From: Brachycybe producta
Lineage: Eukaryota > Arthropoda > Diplopoda > Playtdesmida > Andrognathidae
NCBI GenBank assembly: GCA_036925085.1
Contig: JAUPFP010000011.1
Coordinates: forward strand, 3,840,797 to 3,904,796
Length of the DNA: 64,000 nucleotides
Reading direction: 5' to 3'
The notes beneath the pieces were generated by a model that saw only the letters and a program-made list of their open reading frames with translations, had not been told where the DNA came from and ran no database searches. The position numbers were made by a program, and so were the translations under genes. Of the stretch, positions 1-9,288 are shown in pieces (the first letter of the stretch is position 1; every line of letters begins with the position of its first letter).

Positions 1-289
1 TCTTGTAGAATGTATTTCTTGTACAGTCTACTTGTTTATTTTTTTCTTTTCTCGTTTTGCTTGTGTTAGCCTCTTTCTCCTTTTTGAATAATGTATATTT
101 GTTATGTGGATGTACTTGAATAAATTTTTCACGTAATGAGCACGTGCTTAATGCAATTGTGTTAATGGTAACAAATAAATTAACAATAAAATGCTACATA
201 TTCTATCTTGTGTTTATTGTTTTTTTATTGTTAATCTGGATAAAAAACTTGTATTGACTGAATATAACTGATTTGTTTGTAGTACTGCA
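1..289. other. AT-rich sequence without recognised feature
   Basis: Low-complexity AT-rich DNA with several AATAAA-like strings (for example near 120 and 175). No ORF of note and no repeat shared with the rest of the window was recognised. It could be the 3' UTR or flank of a gene outside the window, but nothing here shows that. Confidence 0.4.
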
Positions 290-450
290 GACTACAATTA
301 CAATGACAATTACAAAAAAAAATAATCTGCAAATAGCTGGTTGGCCTATAGCAGAGGGATCTTACAATCCAAGTGCTGCAAGATGCATTGTCAATATATA
401 ATAACTATAACAACAAAAAATAATCTGCATTGCCAAATATAAAAAAAAAA
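290..450 (-). mobile_element. LINE 3' tail fragment
   Basis: Read on the minus strand, this matches the 3' end of the CR1/Jockey-like LINE at 1735-2330: both share a GACAATGC motif, then CCCTCTGCTATAGGCC / CCCTCTGCCATAGGCC, then a GTAATTGTAA-type tail. It has no coding part. Its outer edge abuts the 3' terminus of the Helitron starting at 451. Confidence 0.5.
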
Positions 451-1007
451 CTAGTGGGGTAAACCGTCCTAAATGACGGGAGCAAAATTCACAGGCAATT
501 GTGCCCAGCATTAGAATTTCTTTTCCTCCGCCCTTTTATGACGTCAGACCAAGTAGCAAACCAATTATAAATTGATAACGTTCATAAAATGGCGGAGCAA
601 AAGAAATTCTAATGCTGAGCACAATTGCCTGTGATAAATTCTAGTTTAATTTTGCTACTATTATCCCCTCCCCTTTTTATATTTGAAAGAGAAAATGAGA
701 TTTTCGTTTTCTCTGGTGTGCGCATGCGCGTCGTTTGTTCCTTTTTACTCTTTTCATTTCAATTTCAGTCACCCCCTCCCACTTTTTCACCCTCCACGTT
801 TTTCTCTCTCCCCCTCCTCCCTTCTACACTTTCCAACCTTTTCCCCCCTCTCCAATTTAATATCATGGGGTTCTTGGATGGGGAGTGTGCAACATATAGT
901 TGACCTTGAGAAAAAAGTGGTTCATTTATTCATTTAAATTTATATAAATTCCGACGTGGTTTACGGGTTAAAACGTTACTCACAGCAAAAGGAATCACAG
1001 ACGGGGC

Positions 1008-1012
<5 letters not shown>
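451..1012 (-). mobile_element. Non-autonomous Helitron, long form
   Basis: The 3' end (left, minus strand) is CTAG followed by the host T, preceded by a slightly mutated hairpin (ACCGTCCTAAATGACGGG on the plus strand). This hairpin-plus-CTAG end, flanked by T, is the standard Helitron terminus. The interior carries the internal palindrome of the long subfamily (about 496-632: CAGGCAATTGTGCCCAGCAT against its complement) and a pyrimidine-rich segment. The 5' part runs into GGCTTAATATA and a (TA)n tract. No Rep/helicase coding is present, so it needs an autonomous helper. Confidence 0.75.

Positions 1013-1063
<51 letters not shown>
1012..1063. repeat. (TA)n microsatellite
   Basis: About 50 bp of uninterrupted TA dinucleotides at the 5' edge of the adjacent Helitron. 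TA tracts recur at the 5' edge of several copies of that family, so the tract may belong to the element or its preferred target. Confidence 0.85.
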
Positions 1064-1069
<6 letters not shown>

Positions 1070-1690
1070 TAATTGCAGTCATGAAAATTTTAAACCCACA
1101 ATGCATTATAATCAACTAGCCTGTTTAGGAAGAGCATTCCATTGTTGTAGAACCCTTGAATTTATACATTGCACATGTATAAATAATGTCATAACTTAAA
1201 AAAAATTAAATTTTGTTGGCCTACCTGAAAGACTCCTTAATACTGAAGGCATGCGCACTCGTACTTATAATTACACCTGTTAAAAAAAGAAAAGTCAGTA
1301 ATTCGTCAACTTTAGTAGTAGTTAAAGTATGCAAAACCACAAAATATACATCATATTAAAAGCTCCGCTCAATCTAATAGCACTGTGAAGAATATCAACA
1401 TCAAACAACGAGAAATCAAAGTAAATTTGCACTGATGTTTGCTAGATAGGCATGATGTTTTGCCATTTTATACATTGCCTAAAATTGCATTAATTATGTG
1501 TATTTACAAACTAAGCAGAAGTTTTGCATGTTTGTCTATTATATTGATTAATTACCATATAAAGACAACAAATAGGCCTAATTATTGTGGTGGATATTAA
1601 TGAAATTGACATTAGTGAATATTACTAAATATAAAACACGATTTTTCGTTTTATAAGAGTCTATACATTTAGGTTCCAACGTGGATAACT
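1064..1690. other. Unassigned AT-rich sequence
   Basis: No supported ORF or repeat match. Contains one TAGGCCTA palindrome (1573-1580), which recurs in the window. Confidence 0.4.
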
Positions 1691-1734
1691 GTTACTGGGA
1701 AAGCTTCACAAATACTTTGTTTTAGTCAACGGAC

Positions 1735-2330
1735 ATTAGACACCTGCCCATCACAAGTTAAAACTATTGCCTATCAAGCATTGGTTCGGCCTCATTTTGA
1801 GTATTGCTGCAGTGTATGGAATCCTCACTTTGTCACACTCACTCAGTTGAAATGGTTCAGTGTAAAGCAGCTAGGTTTGTTTGTGGCAGGCACATATTTA
1901 CCGATAGTGTCACTGAGATGCTATCAGTGCTACAATGGCATAGTTTGGCACATCGCAGGGCTGAGTTAAGTTTGAAATTGTTTGGAAAAATCACACGTGG
2001 TGATTGTCCTAAACCACAGTCTAGTGATGTTCATAAAGCACTATATATGGGCAGGGCTGACCACTCTAGAAAAATTACGGAGATTTTTGCTAGGACAGAT
2101 TCATATTATTGGTCTTTTTTTTTCTAGAGTTATAAGACAATGTAATTCTCTTCCTGAGACATTGGTGAATGGGGATAATTTTGTTTTGTGGGACTGACAT
2201 TTGTATATTCATTTTGTTTTTATATATGTGCATGTGTTGACAATGCTTAATGCTGCATGTGGATGTTTATGTCCCTCTGCCATAGGCCTATTTGGCTGCT
2301 AGCAGAGTACTAATTATTGTAATTGTAACC
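1735..2330 (+). mobile_element. LINE 3' end (CR1/Jockey-like), decayed
   Basis: Translating from about 1740 gives a reverse-transcriptase C-terminal stretch: AYQALVRPHFEYCCSVWNPH, then after a +/-1 frameshift near 1845 VQCKAARFVCGRHIFTDSVTEM and a HRRAELSLKLFGKI segment. This LVRP..EY..SVW / VQ..AARFV / SVT.ML pattern is typical of the C-terminus of CR1- and Jockey-type non-LTR retrotransposon ORF2. It is followed by a 3' UTR ending in A-rich sequence near 2340-2380. The 5' part of the LINE is absent, the usual 5' truncation. A second copy of the 3' tail lies inverted at 290-450. Confidence 0.7.
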
Positions 2331-2365
2331 AAAAAGAGCCATTTTTATTATAAATAATAAAAATT

Positions 2366-2837
2366 AAAATTAAAAAACACAATGGCTGACGTTTCAAACA
2401 CAATTTGTATTCATCTTCAGAGTATAAAAAGAATAAAAAGATCAATAAGCAAACATAAATTGTATACAACATCTTAAGAAATGAAAAAAAAAAAATGAAT
2501 ACTAATTATACTAAATTTAGAAGCAACTCCATTTAAGAAGAAACAACAAAACAATTATCAATTTAAAAAATATATAAAAATTATCAATTGGATAAAAATT
2601 GACAACATTCGGCAATATTAAAGTGACTATCTGTCACGATTCATGTTGAGAGGTTATAATGACAAAAGGAAAAAGAAAGCAGTTATACAGGTAAATTGTG
2701 CTAAAAGTAAAATTACTAAATATATTCAGTGGATGTTAAATTAGTTAATATAGTGAATATATAGTGATTTAATTCACATAATTTTAAGAAATCAGATATC
2801 ATAGATTATTTAAAAATATTAGAAAAATAGAGACTTT
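2366..2837. other. Unassigned AT-rich sequence
   Basis: A-rich and AT-rich DNA between the LINE tail and the MITE; no ORF or recognised repeat. Confidence 0.4.
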
Positions 2838-3598
2838 AGCCAGTATTACACTAGCAAACTCCAATGCAATTCAACTTGCAATGCAACCTGTGATGTGACT
2901 TGCAACTAGAACTTTTTAATAAACTTCTATATCACACCATGCAACCTATAGTTGCCAATCAAGTTTTCAAAACTTAGTTTATGTGAAGGGGGCCGACACA
3001 TTCGAGTGAATGTCGTACGTTATCAGAAGCCATTTTACTTTTAATCGGCGTTTTACTGAATTTTAAAATTTCAATTCTATTCTGGATAACCAGTAAAATG
3101 CAGGTGAAAAGTCAAATGACTTTCCATCCACACGATCTGCTGTGAATCTTAGTGAAAATCGTGCATGCTTTTCTTCAATGTCTGCCCCCTTGGTTTGTGT
3201 CCATACTGTGATCACCTAACAGGAAGTTCATAAACCAGAAGTCATGAAACAGGGAATTCTTTCATTGTTATACATATGTCATTTCAGGCAAATGGCCTGA
3301 TTGGTTGTTTGTCAGAAAATTACATGAAAATTCTCTCAAAGTTGAACATGTGCAACTCGGTAAAACTGAGTCTCACACTAGTTAAAAGGAAAGTTCTATC
3401 CAGTTGCATGTCACATTACACTATAAACAAGGAAGTTGCATGTCACATTGCACATTTTATTGTATTAAAAGTTGCTAGTGTAATAGCGGCTTTAGTTGTA
3501 TAGTGTAATATACATATGCACAAAGTTCTAGTTGCAAGTCACATCACGAGTTGCATTGCAAGTTGAATTGCAGCAAAAGTTGCTAGTGTAATGTGGCT
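2838..3598. mobile_element. PIF/Harbinger-like MITE (CTAGCAAC family), copy 1
   Basis: Both ends fold on each other over about 90 bp: AGCC...TTACACTAGCAA on the left and TTGCTAGTGTAATGTGGCT on the right, each followed inward by several variants of TTGCAAGT/ACTTGCAA. Flanking triplets are TTT and TTA, so the presumed 3-bp TSD is imperfect. The interior is non-coding and matches the copy at 12576-13195 throughout (for example the TCGTAC, CCACACGATCTGCTGTGAAT and ATGTCTGCCCCCTTGG blocks). AGCC ends plus a TWA target fit PIF/Harbinger MITEs. Confidence 0.75.
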
Positions 3599-3601
3599 TT
3601 A

Positions 3602-4023
3602 TCCCACAGGGAAAGAAAATTACTAGCAACAAATGTTATATTTACCAATGTGATCAAAGGAAATAAAGTACCCCGTAAAACACGTTACTTAACTTTAAAA
3701 AAAATGTTTAAATAGTAATTTATAAAGCATAGTGGTATAGAAGCAACAGAATGTGAAGTCACTTATAAAAGGACTCATTCCAGTTTCCTCGCCAACTCTC
3801 TAGAGTCACAGCATAGCAACATGATTAGATTATCGACTTTCTTTTTTTTATACTGCAAATCTTTATTGAATGTGACAGAAAAAAAAGAACGGTTGTTTTT
3901 GCTGTGTGCCTCCTGTTGATCACGGGCAGCACTTCCTATTAATTTGTTTTTTTTTTGTTCTTGAAAAGTAATTTAGTAAAAAAACAAAGGTTGTAAGAAC
4001 TGGACGCTAATTCGAAAGTTAAC
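3602..4023. other. Unassigned AT-rich sequence
   Basis: Homopolymer-rich sequence with no ORF or recognised repeat. Confidence 0.4.
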
Positions 4024-4026
4024 TTA

Positions 4027-4735
4027 AGCTGGAACTTCATAATTGCTACCTTGAGCATAACGTCTGCGACTAGCGACTAGCGACTAGCATAGCGACTTGA
4101 AGTAGCAAGTCGCTAGTCGCTGGCACACACTACTAGACCTGTGCGCCGTAGCATATTGATCGGCGGCGGCGGGCGAGGGTAAATACGAGCAGCGGCGGCG
4201 GCGACTCCCGGCGTCTGGAATTGTACATATCGAACAAATATATCGATTTATCGATATATTGAATGTAGTAATTATCAATATAAATTGAAATCGATAAATA
4301 TCGAATATGGTATCATTTCATTCCTATGGCAGTTTTTGAAACAAAACCAACCAAAACAAATTTGAATTCGGCGGCCGCCAGTCATACAACGGCAGCGAGT
4401 GGCGGCGGGTTTTTTAAAAAAATACAAGCGGCGAGCGGCGGCGTTTTTTGCTTCAAAAACACTGGCGGCGGCGGTTTCGCCCGGCGGCGCACAGGTCTAC
4501 ACACTACATATGTGCTGCACCTACACACGTTTTGGGCGTGTCTTCATGGTGTGTGATGTCATAAAACATGGCGTCGAAGACGCCCTATGCAAAGAAATCT
4601 GGTCTCTGATTAGTGGTTGGGTAGCGACTTGAAACGTTTGCGACTTGATGCTTCTCTTCAAACAGTAGCCTCAGGTCACAAGTCGTAGCAAGTCGCGACT
4701 CTTTGACAAGTCGCTAATAGTTGCTTGTATATGGT
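4027..4735. mobile_element. PIF-like MITE (GCGACTAGCGACT family), right end lost, with nested hAT MITE
   Basis: Starts TTA|AGCTGGAACTTC, matching the inverted right end of the intact copy at 22272-22658. It contains the repeated GCGACTAGC motif (4065-4120), the ACACGTTTTGGGCGTGTCTTC block and the terminal-region motif CAAGTCGCTAATAGTTGC. The right end is missing: at TATATGGTAT the sequence switches into the alternating purine-pyrimidine array. A separate element (4134-4499) is inserted inside. Confidence 0.7.
4134..4499. mobile_element. hAT-like MITE, GC-rich, with 8-bp TSD
   Basis: Perfect 15-bp terminal inverted repeats TAGACCTGTGCGCCG / CGGCGCACAGGTCTA bounded by an exact 8-bp TSD, CACACTAC (4126-4133 and 4500-4507). 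An 8-bp TSD with a TAG start fits the hAT superfamily. The subterminal regions are GGC-rich simple sequence, unlike the AT-rich surroundings, and the centre holds ATATCGAT palindromes. It interrupts the MITE at 4027-4735, so it is younger. It has no coding capacity. Confidence 0.85.
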
Positions 4736-4740
4736 ATGGT

Positions 4741-5333
4741 ATGGTACAAGTGTGTACATGTGCGTGCACATGCGCACAAGTGTGTACATGTGCGTGCACA
4801 TGCGCACAAGTGTGTACATGTGCGTGCACATGCGCACAAGTGTGTACATGTGCGTGCACATGCGCACAAGTGTGTACATGTGCGTGCACATGCGCACAAG
4901 TGTGTACATGTGCGTGCACATGCGCACAAGTGTGTACATGTGCGTGCACATGCACCCAAGTGTGTACTCGTTCGTACACATGCACCCAAGTGTGTACACT
5001 TTCATACACATGCACCCAAGTGTGTACATGTGCGTACACATGTGCACAAGTGTGTACATGTGTGTACATATGCACACAATTGTGTACATGTGCGTACATA
5101 TGCGCACAAGTGTGTACACATGCATACACATGCACACAAATGTATATACATGTGCACATGTGTCTACATATGTGTACACATGTGCACGCACATGTGTGCA
5201 CGTGCATACATATGCATGCACGTATGTACATTGTACACGTGCATACACATGCACACACGTGTGTACACGTGCATACACATGCATGCACATGTGTACACGT
5301 GCATACACATGTGTGCACGTGTGTACAAAAAGT
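4741..5333. repeat. 30-bp minisatellite of alternating purine-pyrimidine sequence
   Basis: From about 4745 to 4960 the unit ACAAGTGTGTACATGTGCGT + GCACATGCGC (30 bp) repeats about seven times almost exactly, then degenerates to 5333. Within the unit pyrimidine and purine alternate apart from one AAG break, a pattern favouring Z-DNA. The period is a multiple of three and the unit lacks stop codons, so several frames on both strands are spuriously open. Related arrays lie at 11385-11655 and 61125-61500, all beside the same flank. Confidence 0.9.
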
Positions 5334-5434
5334 TGGTTATTTGATATATGAAAACATATTAAAGCAATGGAGGTCTATAATGTTCGTTGAATCCCTTGTT
5401 TATTATTAATAAGTTAAAATTTAATATTACATGT
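5334..5434 (+). mobile_element. Conserved flank of the composite minisatellite element
   Basis: GTTGGTTATTTGATATATGA and TTAAAGCAATGGAGGTCTAT recur next to the arrays at 11.4 kb (inverted) and 61.5 kb. This shared flank shows that the arrays are parts of one dispersed element rather than independent microsatellites. It ends at the LTR inserted at 5435. Confidence 0.65.
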
Positions 5435-5975
5435 TGTAACACCCTGTAGGTTATATTTCTGTCTGTACCATAGCCTAGGGGTCTCTCATACCACAAGTGC
5501 CTATTTCCGCCCTTCGTTCTCTCTAAAGATCCCCCAATCCGGTATCGGCGGATGGATACCCATTGATGCACAGTCCCTAGGGCATGGGTGCACCTGGAAA
5601 GGTGTACACAGGCCTTGGGTATAAAAGACTGTGTTTCAATATACTCTGGGTCCATTCTCTGATATCGAAACATGAAAGAACTCATTCAATGGTCCAGTGG
5701 CAAAAGCATGCCACACTTGTAACTCTTCTCTACTTTATTATGGTTTTATGACTGTCTGTAATAAAGCAAGTATAATCGACAATCTGCATTCGTCTCGCCT
5801 GTTCAACTATTCTTTTCAGCCACAGCTTCGATAATACGGAATATCCTGGAGAACGACGCCGGCACCGATTGGACTTAGGTTGTATTACACTTAAGTCTCT
5901 TAGTGAAAAGCGGTATCCACTCGACCTAAGAGGTTCTACACCTGAGCCCCGTAACAAGAGCTCTACATTGTTACA
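5435..5975 (+). mobile_element. Solo LTR, family B (TGTAACA...TGTTACA)
   Basis: 541 bp starting TGTAACACCCTGTAGG and ending CTACATTGTTACA, bounded by an exact 4-bp TSD ATGT (5431-5434 and 5976-5979). Internal features fit an LTR: a TATAAAA promoter-like box near 5620 (GGGTATAAAAGAC) and an AATAAA-type signal near 5760. There is no second LTR or internal coding region, so it is best read as a solo LTR left by recombination of a retrotransposon; TG...CA ends and 4-bp TSDs fit Gypsy-like elements, but the superfamily cannot be set without pol. Confidence 0.8.
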
Positions 5976-6093
5976 ATGTATTTCATTTATTCGTATCTTA
6001 TTGAATAATAATATTATATCGGGAGATTCGATAACCTTTTAGGATTCGGATTCGAGAAAATTTAGGATTAGTCCCACCTCTAATTATGATCGA

Positions 6094-6560
6094 CTAGACT
6101 TTATGCACGGCTTCGCCTGGGTTTGAAAATGTCAGATTAATCGAAGTAATTTTGTGATGTTGCCTCTTAATGAAGGCATGAACTGATGTTCAGTTATACT
6201 GATTTATGTGCTCAAATTTTCATTGGGTGTTCATTTTCAATGAAATGGTGGAAATGATTCAGTCATCATGTTATCATTTGGTTCAAGAGACCATTTATCT
6301 CCAGAAATTTCTTTTCAAAATATCGTCAAAATTCACCCTACGATTGAGAAAATAATTTTTAAAATTAAGTCATTAAAATCATACAAAACATTAAAAATGA
6401 AGAGACTTTTATGAGACACCGCACGTCTACCCCTCAATTTAGTGGCAAAGGTTGTCACCTCACATTTCCTTAATTCCTAACTCAAATATGCGTATTCCTA
6501 CTCATATTCAACTCAATACAATCATTCCAATCAACACGAGAGCCACATGGCAGGTGGGAT
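6094..6560 (-). mobile_element. Helitron fragment, GGCGAAGCC-type 3' end
   Basis: On the minus strand the end reads CCCAGGCGAAGCCGTGC...CTAG followed by T, a hairpin plus CTAG Helitron terminus distinct from the main family here. The inner part (about 6280-6540) resembles 35305-35500: AAATTTCTTTTCAAAATATCGT and a block ending CCAATCAACNNGAGAG occur in both. The 5' boundary was not found. Confidence 0.5.
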
Positions 6561-6900
6561 AATTCGAATACTGTATTAAATCCATAGTATATTGGTATGA
6601 ACACATCAGAATTCGAGTAGAGGAATAGACTTTTGATTTTTTATTGCCAATGTCTGTTGTTTGGTGGCGCATCTATCTGATAAAGTCCATTTATATCAAG
6701 TGAACTGATTTTTAATTTTTTAAATTATATTAATGGCATATTTTTAATTTTAAAAATTGTTATGGTAATCGTTGTTTAAGTCTTGATAATATTTTGTTGA
6801 GAAATTTCTCGAGGTAACGGTCTCCAACTGATTACACGTTTCCTAAACATGCATTAAACGATGAGTCTGTCAAGTGAATAATGTTAAAATAAAGAAGGCT

Positions 6901-7209
6901 CTAATACCTTGTACACAAATGAGTTAAATGAATTCAAATTAAATGTGTTTAGGTGAATTATACGGAATTCAGTTAAGAACATGAGTCAACTAAAAATTGA
7001 CTTTTATTATTATTATTTTAAATTGAAATACTAAATCAATTATTTTGTTAATAGTTTATATGTTATATTAAGTATTAACTCAACATTTTCAGATTATTAA
7101 CTGAATAAATTGAATTCGACATATTGTTTGTTTGTCCTTCACAGGGGCTCTGTAGAACACGTTTATTATTTAAATGCATTTAAGTTATCAGGTGTGTACT
7201 AGGTATTAG
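6901..7209 (-). mobile_element. ~308-bp MITE, family D, copy 1
   Basis: Terminal inverted repeats CTAATACCTTGTACAC / GTGTACTAGGTATTAG. Interior hallmarks shared with five other copies: GAATTATACGGAATTCAGTTA, TCAACATTTTCAGATTATTAAC, CGACATATTGTTTGTTTG and AGAACACGTTTATTATTTAA. Non-coding. No clear TSD could be read, so the superfamily is open. Confidence 0.75.
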
Positions 7210-8104
7210 AAATTTGAAATTTTTTCTGTTTAAGAATAGTAATTAGAACTAAAATAGAAAAATTCGAATTCGTAAACTTTTTTTTAAAAATAATTCCTCT
7301 TTATAATTTTAATTGATGTCATTTGCCAAAAAAGATTTTGTAGAATACCTAATTTACACAAGCATACATATTATCCATCCACTTTTTATAACATTGTTTT
7401 ATAGTCATTAATTGTTCTTAATTAAATCATGAACTTCCCTTATTGGATCTCTCAAAATGTAGGCCTACCAATTAATACCTAGTGTACACATTTTTAAATA
7501 TATATATAAAAAAACTCTAGTTTCTATTTCTTTTTTTTTTGCTGCAAACACATTACTTTGTACTTTGCTTTTGATGTTTCTCAAGAAGTTTACTTTTCGT
7601 TGTGTGATATCCCATTGTGCAACCACCAGGAGACTTTAATTTCTTTCGTTTTAATTAAATTTAGAAAACTGTAGGCTATATACTTACTTTTAAGGCCTTA
7701 CTTAGAAGATTGCATTTCGAGCCAAAGCAAACATGTGCCTATATGGTTGGCTTACTATGGGAATATTTTTCATGATAGGTATATTGAATAGCCTACTTTA
7801 ACGTAGCCCTAGTGAAGTAGAGATAGAAAGAGAGAGAAAAAGAGAAAGAGAAAGAGAGAGAGCTCTCTGCCTATTTATGACTTCTTAATCTTCTTTAATC
7901 CGATTAAGTAATATCATAGAAAAAGTGCTACCATCTCTCATAATTTTGTTTGATGACTTTTCTTTTAAGCAACCGTTTTTAATTGTCGAATTGTTTTTAA
8001 TTTTGTTTTTTTTAACAAAAAATTTTTTTATAAAATACAAAAACATCTTTAAAAAAACAAGAGTAAAAAATATTTTTGGTCAAATACATTTTCATTATAA
8101 ATTT
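7210..8104. other. Unassigned AT-rich sequence with a GA-rich microsatellite
   Basis: No gene or shared repeat was recognised. A purine tract (GAGAGAAAAAGAGAAAGAG, about 7823-7863) and T/A homopolymers are present. TAGGCCTA occurs at 7460. Confidence 0.4.
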
Positions 8105-8726
8105 TGTAACACGCTGTAATTCGTGATCCCGCCAAAACCATAGCCCGGGAGGTAAACAACTCTCAACCGTCCCTCCCTCCTCTCTAACTAATCTATCTGA
8201 CTCATACTCAAGTGGCAGATTAATACACTTAGGACCATGGTCACTTGGACCTGATTACACCTCGCAGGTGTACACAGGTCCAAGGTATAAAAGGGCCATG
8301 CTCCTCTTTGTAGTTAGTTCTTGTCCATGCCTTTGTATTACGTTGATCTTATCCGTACCACATAATGGGCATGAGGACGCACCATTAGTATTTGTAATTC
8401 ATCCTTGTATTCTGTGTTTCTATACGAGTAATGAATAAAAGCGTTATAACAAGAAACAGCGTGGTCTTTATGTTAAGTAATCAACTTCTCTTCAGAGGCC
8501 GGAGACTACATAAGGCAGGAGGTATACGATTCCTAAGCAGCTACAACATCTCCTGTCGGTTTACTGAAAGGGGAAGATGTATATCAGCATCGACCGGAAG
8601 AGAGAGGGATGGCCGCCACTCTGCTGCATAGATTTCACCCCCATGCAGAAGGGTGACCACAGAACATGTACAGAAAATGTCATTTACAGGTTGGTAAAAC
8701 AAAATGGTCGATGTCAAAAGCTCACA
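8105..8726 (+). mobile_element. Solo LTR, family B2
   Basis: 622 bp, TGTAACACGCTG...GCTCACA, with exact 4-bp TSD ATTT (8101-8104 and 8727-8730). It is colinear with the copy at 42385: the CCAAAACCATAGCC block, the GGACCATGGTCACTTGGACC block, a TATA box (GGTATAAAAGGGCC, about 8283) and a poly(A) signal (GAATAAAAGCGTTA, about 8430). The TATA-to-poly(A) arrangement is that of an LTR. No internal retroelement genes are adjacent. Confidence 0.8.
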
Positions 8727-8751
8727 ATTTATAACATTATATATATATATA

Positions 8752-9066
8752 ATAGTGGGGTAACCCGTCATAAATGACGGGAGCAAAATTCACATGCAAT
8801 TGTGCGCATGCACGTCGTTTTTTCCTTTTTTTACTCTTATTTCAATTTCAGTTTCCCCCTTCCACTTTTTTCCCCTCCACGTTTCACTTTCCCCCTCTAC
8901 ACTTTCCAACCTTTCCCCTCCTATTTAATATCATGGTCATTGGTCATATAGTTGACCTTGAGAAAAAAAGTGGTTCCTTTATTCATTTAAATTTATATAA
9001 ATTCCGATGTGCTTTAAGGTTTTTTGTGACATACACACAGCCACACACACACACAGACCTGGCTTA
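8752..9066 (-). mobile_element. Non-autonomous Helitron, short form
   Basis: The minus-strand 3' end has the intact hairpin CCCGTCATTTATGACGGG and TTACCCCA; the terminal CTAG is mutated to CTAT in this copy (ATAG on plus). The interior is the short form, lacking the internal palindrome: GCATGCGCACAATTGCATGTG next to the pyrimidine-rich tract. The 5' side ends at AGGTCTGTGTG (plus ACACACAGACCT) and GGCTTAATATATA. Confidence 0.7.
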
Positions 9067-9077
9067 ATATATATATA

Positions 9078-9288
9078 ATTATAAGCCAAGTCTGTCTGGT
9101 AATGTGTAACGCTGTACGAACAAGGACAAAAAACTTTAAGCAAACACATGTGAGGGCGGTGGGGGCAAGGGGTGAAGTAAACGTCCTTCATTGAATGACC
9201 TTCAGTATTTGAATAAAATAGTTAAACTAGAATGTCCTGTCATACGTGACAGGTTACCCACGTCATTTATGGCTGGTTACCCCACTAG
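9078..9288 (+). mobile_element. Non-autonomous Helitron, diverged short subfamily
   Basis: Begins AGCCAAGTCTGTCTG and ends with a hairpin, TTACCCCA and CTAG followed by T. Its middle (GGCGGTGGGGGCAAGGGG; TCCTTCATTGAATGACCTTC) matches the copy at 43013-43191 and differs from the main copies. It carries an extra hairpin (CTGTCATACGTGACAG, about 9236-9251) upstream of the terminal one, suggesting duplication of the 3' end. Confidence 0.7.

Noticed and set aside
625-937. ORFs encoding Phe/Ser/Pro-rich peptides that recur at 9406, 16740, 40968, 46657, 57895 and 58200
   Set aside because: They recur only because they lie in copies of one Helitron; the peptide follows the pyrimidine-rich strand and the frame is not kept between copies.
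4671-5409. Overlapping long ORFs on both strands rich in Cys, His, Thr and Val
   Set aside because: They are generated by a stop-free 30-bp minisatellite whose period is divisible by three; several frames on both strands are open equally, which is not expected of a gene.
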